A stretch of DNA of 8,460 nucleotides from an uncultured Lachnospiraceae bacterium (GTDB taxonomy: Bacteria; Bacillota; Clostridia; Lachnospirales; Lachnospiraceae), in the NCBI GenBank assembly GCA_947174615.1, contig CAMWJQ010000160.1:1-8460 (forward strand). Direction: 5' to 3'. Positions within the stretch are counted from its first letter, which is position 1. Each line of letters opens with the position of its first letter. Shown here piece by piece: positions 6,064 to 8,460 of the stretch. A model generated the notes under the pieces. It had not been told where the DNA came from, ran no database searches, and saw only the letters and a list, made by a program, of their open reading frames with translations. Both the position numbers and the translations under genes were made by a program.

Positions 6064-7837
6064 GATCGTCTCCCCACCAGCTCTGTGCTTTCTGCTTCTT
6101 TTCCAAGTTCTCTAAATATCTGACTGCCGCAAAGACTGAACAGTCAAAAATATCAATCCTTTGTTCTGTCTGTATTTTTTCATACTGAATCATGTCATCC
6201 GTTTTCTCGACTGCTGCCACATTTTCCACACAATATTCATATGCGCCTGAATGCATATAATAGAGTGTGCCGTTCTTGGCACTCTTCTCAATATAACGAA
6301 ACCCCTCTGACTTTTTATAAAAATATTGAGGCTGGTCAACGATGTTAAAACGCGCCTTTTTCATGCCTATAAAATATTCGCGGCTGAATTTTCTATCATG
6401 ACCAACCTGTTTAATCTTAAATCCCATGCTGCGCATTTTAACAAACCAATTTACCACATCAGCATAATTAACTGTTGGACTGTTACACATTGTAAGCCAG
6501 CCATTGTCCATCCACTCAAACAATGGGATATTGTCCTCATCTGCCTTCTTGTGAGCTGCCACTACGGGAAAAAAGGCATGGGTTATGATTATATCAATCC
6601 CTTTATAATTTCCCATCAGACAGGCAGCTGTCAGATCATGCAGCTTGGACATGTCTGCACCTCCATACCAGTCAATCGGCAAGCAGCAAAGTTCTTTCAG
6701 CGTCCAGTTATATTTGCAGTCTGACCTTCTAAATTCTTCGATATCAAAATATGCTTTAATAGCTGCTGTATAGACATTTAGACTTTTCGCATAAAAGTCT
6801 TTTCGCTGCTGGGGATCATTCTGTGCCTGCAAACTGTCATTTAAAAGTTCCTCCGGGCGGATACTCGCACCATAACCAGGATTTGCCATCTCATGAATGA
6901 TAGGATTTGTGTAGTCAATATCCCCATTCTTATCAGGGTTTGCACAACACATAAAGATAAAATACTGTTCATCTGTCACTGTACCGTTTAAAATCTTCCG
7001 ACAATATTTCAGGCGGTTTCCAAGGAATGAATTTTCACAGTCTCCAGCCGTGGAAATACCAATAATCAATTTATTCGTGTACGCCTTCATTGCCTCTTTA
7101 AAGAGGTTATATTGCTTAGGTTGTTTTAATGCATGAATTTCATCGACGATGGCAATATTACAGTTCAGCGAATCCTGCGCATCAGGATTTGCCGCAAGTG
7201 CCCTGATAAATAGTGAACCATCCGGGAAATCGGCTGACATGGAATGCTCATTGTTGTTGTCAATGACTTTCACGCATCCGCCCTGTTTCGCATTCTCATT
7301 CATCCGCTTTATGTTATAGTCTAAAAAATCAAAGCTTTCAAGTGACTGCATCAACGCAGCTGAGGTCACATATACTTTACTCCCTGATTTTCTATACCAT
7401 AGGCTCAGCGCCCATGTCAGTGATGCAGCAAAGGTAGTTTTAATATTTTTTCTTGGAATAAAAATCAATGCCTCATGATATCTTACGATCTCCGTTCCTT
7501 TAATGTAGAATCCTAACAAATTATAGATTATGAATTTGTGAAATGGTTCCAGCAAAAACGGTGTTCCCCGTAGTGGAGTCCCGTCCAGCTTCTCGCCCTG
7601 CTGATGGCATATTGTCTTTTCTATAATCTGTATACAGAACTCAGGTGCCTTGGAATTGATATCATATTTATCACTGTCAAGATCCTTGAAAAATCTGTCC
7701 ACCGCCTGCCGAAGCTCGATACAGGCAACCTTGCTCCCATTCCTTATACTCTCTGCATAATCCAGCACTGCTTTCCAGTTTTTCGCTTTAGCTGTCAATC
7801 GCCGCAAGTACCGCCGCAAGTCCTCCGCTCTCCCCAT
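6053..7837 (-). CDS. Terminase large subunit (packaging ATPase and nuclease)
   Basis: This 594-residue motor translocates DNA into the prohead through the portal and cuts the concatemer. The ATPase half shows a Walker A-like loop, [12 protein letters not shown] at 127-138 (K133, T134), Walker [11 protein letters not shown] at 228-237 (D232, E233) and a coupling motif GISTAG at 260-265. The nuclease half shows the metal-site candidates D395 in [14 protein letters not shown]481 in QVGHDRKF, and D565 in [14 protein letters not shown]. Length fits HK97-like large terminases. The ATG at 7835-7837 gives a 50-base overlap with the small terminase, and its GGAG lies 12 bases away. A TTG at 7796-7798 that overlaps the small-subunit stop is an alternative giving 581 residues. 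I keep the ATG because the frame is open and its SD is better, but the start is uncertain. Confidence 0.95.
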   Translation of the reverse strand: MGRAEDLRRYLRRLTAKAKNWKAVLDYAESIRNGSKVACIELRQAVDRFFKDLDSDKYDINSKAPEFCIQIIEKTICHQQGEKLDGTPLRGTPFLLEPFHKFIIYNLLGFYIKGTEIVRYHEALIFIPRKNIKTTFAASLTWALSLWYRKSGSKVYVTSAALMQSLESFDFLDYNIKRMNENAKQGGCVKVIDNNNEHSMSADFPDGSLFIRALAANPDAQDSLNCNIAIVDEIHALKQPKQYNLFKEAMKAYTNKLIIGISTAGDCENSFLGNRLKYCRKILNGTVTDEQYFIFMCCANPDKNGDIDYTNPIIHEMANPGYGASIRPEELLNDSLQAQNDPQQRKDFYAKSLNVYTAAIKAYFDIEEFRRSDCKYNWTLKELCCLPIDWYGGADMSKLHDLTAACLMGNYKGIDIIITHAFFPVVAAHKKADEDNIPLFEWMDNGWLTMCNSPTVNYADVVNWFVKMRSMGFKIKQVGHDRKFSREYFIGMKKARFNIVDQPQYFYKKSEGFRYIEKSAKNGTLYYMHSGAYEYCVENVAAVEKTDDMIQYEKIQTEQRIDIFDCSVFAAVRYLENLEKKQKAQSWWGDDHEK

Positions 7838-8150
7838 CTTTCGGTTTGTCTCCTGTTACTTTCTTATAAGCTGAAGGCGTCAATCCTAATTCCTTCCAAT
7901 ACATCAACGCTGTTTTGTTCATCTCGTCATATGTACTAAGGAGTGGATTCTTAATCATATTGGTACTGCCTGATTTATTTGTATATTTAACAACTGGCTC
8001 TGCCCCGGATTCTATATACTTCTGTTCCACATTGTCCCTTGTCTCCAATATCCCTGACAGTGTATCAATCACGTTGTCAAAATAATTCCGATATGTCCCA
8101 GCTTCCTTACAGGCTTTTCTGATCCGCTCTTTCCATGTCCTCCGTTTCAT
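7788..8150 (-). CDS. Terminase small subunit, P27 family
   Basis: This 120-residue DNA-recognition subunit of the packaging enzyme would bind near the cos/pac site and load the large subunit. The P27-family signature is seen at about 68-98: [20 protein letters not shown] followed by [11 protein letters not shown]. The first 30 residues are basic and helical, which could make the DNA-binding part. The last ten residues ([10 protein letters not shown]) are encoded by a short 12-base tandem repeat. The ATG at 8148-8150 has GGAGG seven to twelve bases upstream, and an in-frame TAA lies directly before it, so the start is well fixed. It is the first confident gene of the block, and the non-coding stretch upstream is where its binding site would be expected. 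Confidence 0.92.
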   Translation of the reverse strand: MKRRTWKERIRKACKEAGTYRNYFDNVIDTLSGILETRDNVEQKYIESGAEPVVKYTNKSGSTNMIKNPLLSTYDEMNKTALMYWKELGLTPSAYKKVTGDKPKDGESGGLAAVLAAIDS

Positions 8151-8460
8151 TTATGTACCGCCTCCATTTCCGTTAATTTTTGCAGGCATTTTTCTGCTCT
8201 TTTACCAGACTGATTTTTTCTGACTTAAATTAGAAGATTCTGCTTTAAACTTCCCCTTTCCCCCTCTTATCAAAAATTGTTCAGAGTTGGAAAAGTCTCC
8301 CCCCACCGGTCCCAGTTGACTCAAAACCGAGTTGCGAATGGGGTGGGGGTTTTCTGCTTCCGCCAGTCTTTTCCGGGAACAGTTTTCTCCATAAGCTGCC
8401 TGCCCCGCCTAGTAAGTTCTCCTGTCTGCCTGTTCTCCAGCATATTGTGTGTCTTTTGGC
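8151..8460 (-). other. Upstream region without a confident gene
   Basis: Two minus-strand frames stay open from the window edge, one to a TGA at 8321 (about 45 codons, including LENRQTGELTRRGRQLMEKT) and one to a TGA at 8281 (about 60 codons, Gly/Pro-rich). Either could be the 3' end of an upstream gene, but they cannot both be, and neither shows a known motif. In related phages an HNH endonuclease gene often lies here, but no HNH motif is visible. From 8280 down to 8190 the sequence is A/purine-rich on the coding strand, with no convincing promoter or terminator. Confidence 0.5.
8284..8353. other. Candidate cos / terminase-binding region
   Basis: Just upstream of the small terminase lies a G/C-run-rich segment unlike its surroundings. 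The run CCCCCACC (8300-8307) is complementary to GGTGGGGG (8342-8349) across a 34-base loop, and an ACCGGT palindrome sits beside the left arm (8305-8310). AGTTG occurs three times in the same orientation at 8285-8289, 8314-8318 and 8330-8334. Cos sites of P27-terminase phages usually lie just before the small-subunit gene, so position and composition fit. Cleavage positions cannot be read from sequence. Confidence 0.35.

Noticed and set aside
5587..6123. Plus-strand open frame of 178 codons
   Set aside because: Fully antisense to the portal gene and the end of the large terminase. Its Cys/His/Ile-rich translation has no motif. The portal frame is unmistakable.
8151..8189. 12-residue leader peptide (MPAKINGNGGGT) ending just before the small terminase ATG
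   Set aside because: No good ribosome site of its own, and it contains the terminase SD. More likely chance, though coupling cannot be excluded.
8190..8280. Promoter for the late operon
   Set aside because: A-rich sequence but no convincing -35/-10 pair on the minus strand. The operon probably starts further upstream.

Overview
The window is a compact structural and DNA-packaging block of a tailed (siphovirus-like, HK97-type head) phage, almost certainly a prophage or phage of a low-GC Gram-positive bacterium. Every supported gene is on the minus strand, so biological order runs from about 8150 down to 1. The protein types (P27-family small terminase, phi13-type major tail protein, HK97 gp10-like protein), purine-rich Shine-Dalgarno sites and codon use point to Firmicutes, probably Clostridia/Lachnospiraceae. 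The host is an inference.

Layout in transcription order: (i) 8460-8151, about 310 bases with no confident gene and G/C-run-rich sequence that could hold the cos/packaging site; (ii) small terminase (8150-7788) and large terminase (7837-6053), the packaging motor; (iii) portal (6063-4831), prohead protease (4871-4296) and major capsid protein with a long N-terminal coiled coil (4294-2858), which build and mature the head; (iv) four small head-completion and connector genes (2837-1566): gp6-like connector, head-tail joining protein, HK97 gp10-like protein and a probable tail terminator; (v) major tail protein (1563-985), tail assembly chaperone (988-623, extended by a -1 frameshift to 450), and the 5' end of the tape measure gene (440 to 1, running off the window).

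Genes are packed with overlaps (50, 41, 11, 4, 4 and 1 bases) or gaps of 1 to 20 bases, as expected for one late operon with translational coupling. No promoter or terminator could be identified inside it.

The main item beyond a plain gene list is a programmed -1 frameshift in the tail assembly chaperone gene. An A-run ending in A AAA AAG, an SD-like AAGGGA upstream and a strong hairpin downstream join the 121-residue product to a 61-codon extension that has no start codon of its own in the right place. Together with the tape measure start at 440, this accounts for the 5' third of the window's left end. I found no defence island, CRISPR array, tRNA, insertion sequence or other undescribed system. 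This is a recognisable phage late module, and the novelty claims below are modest.
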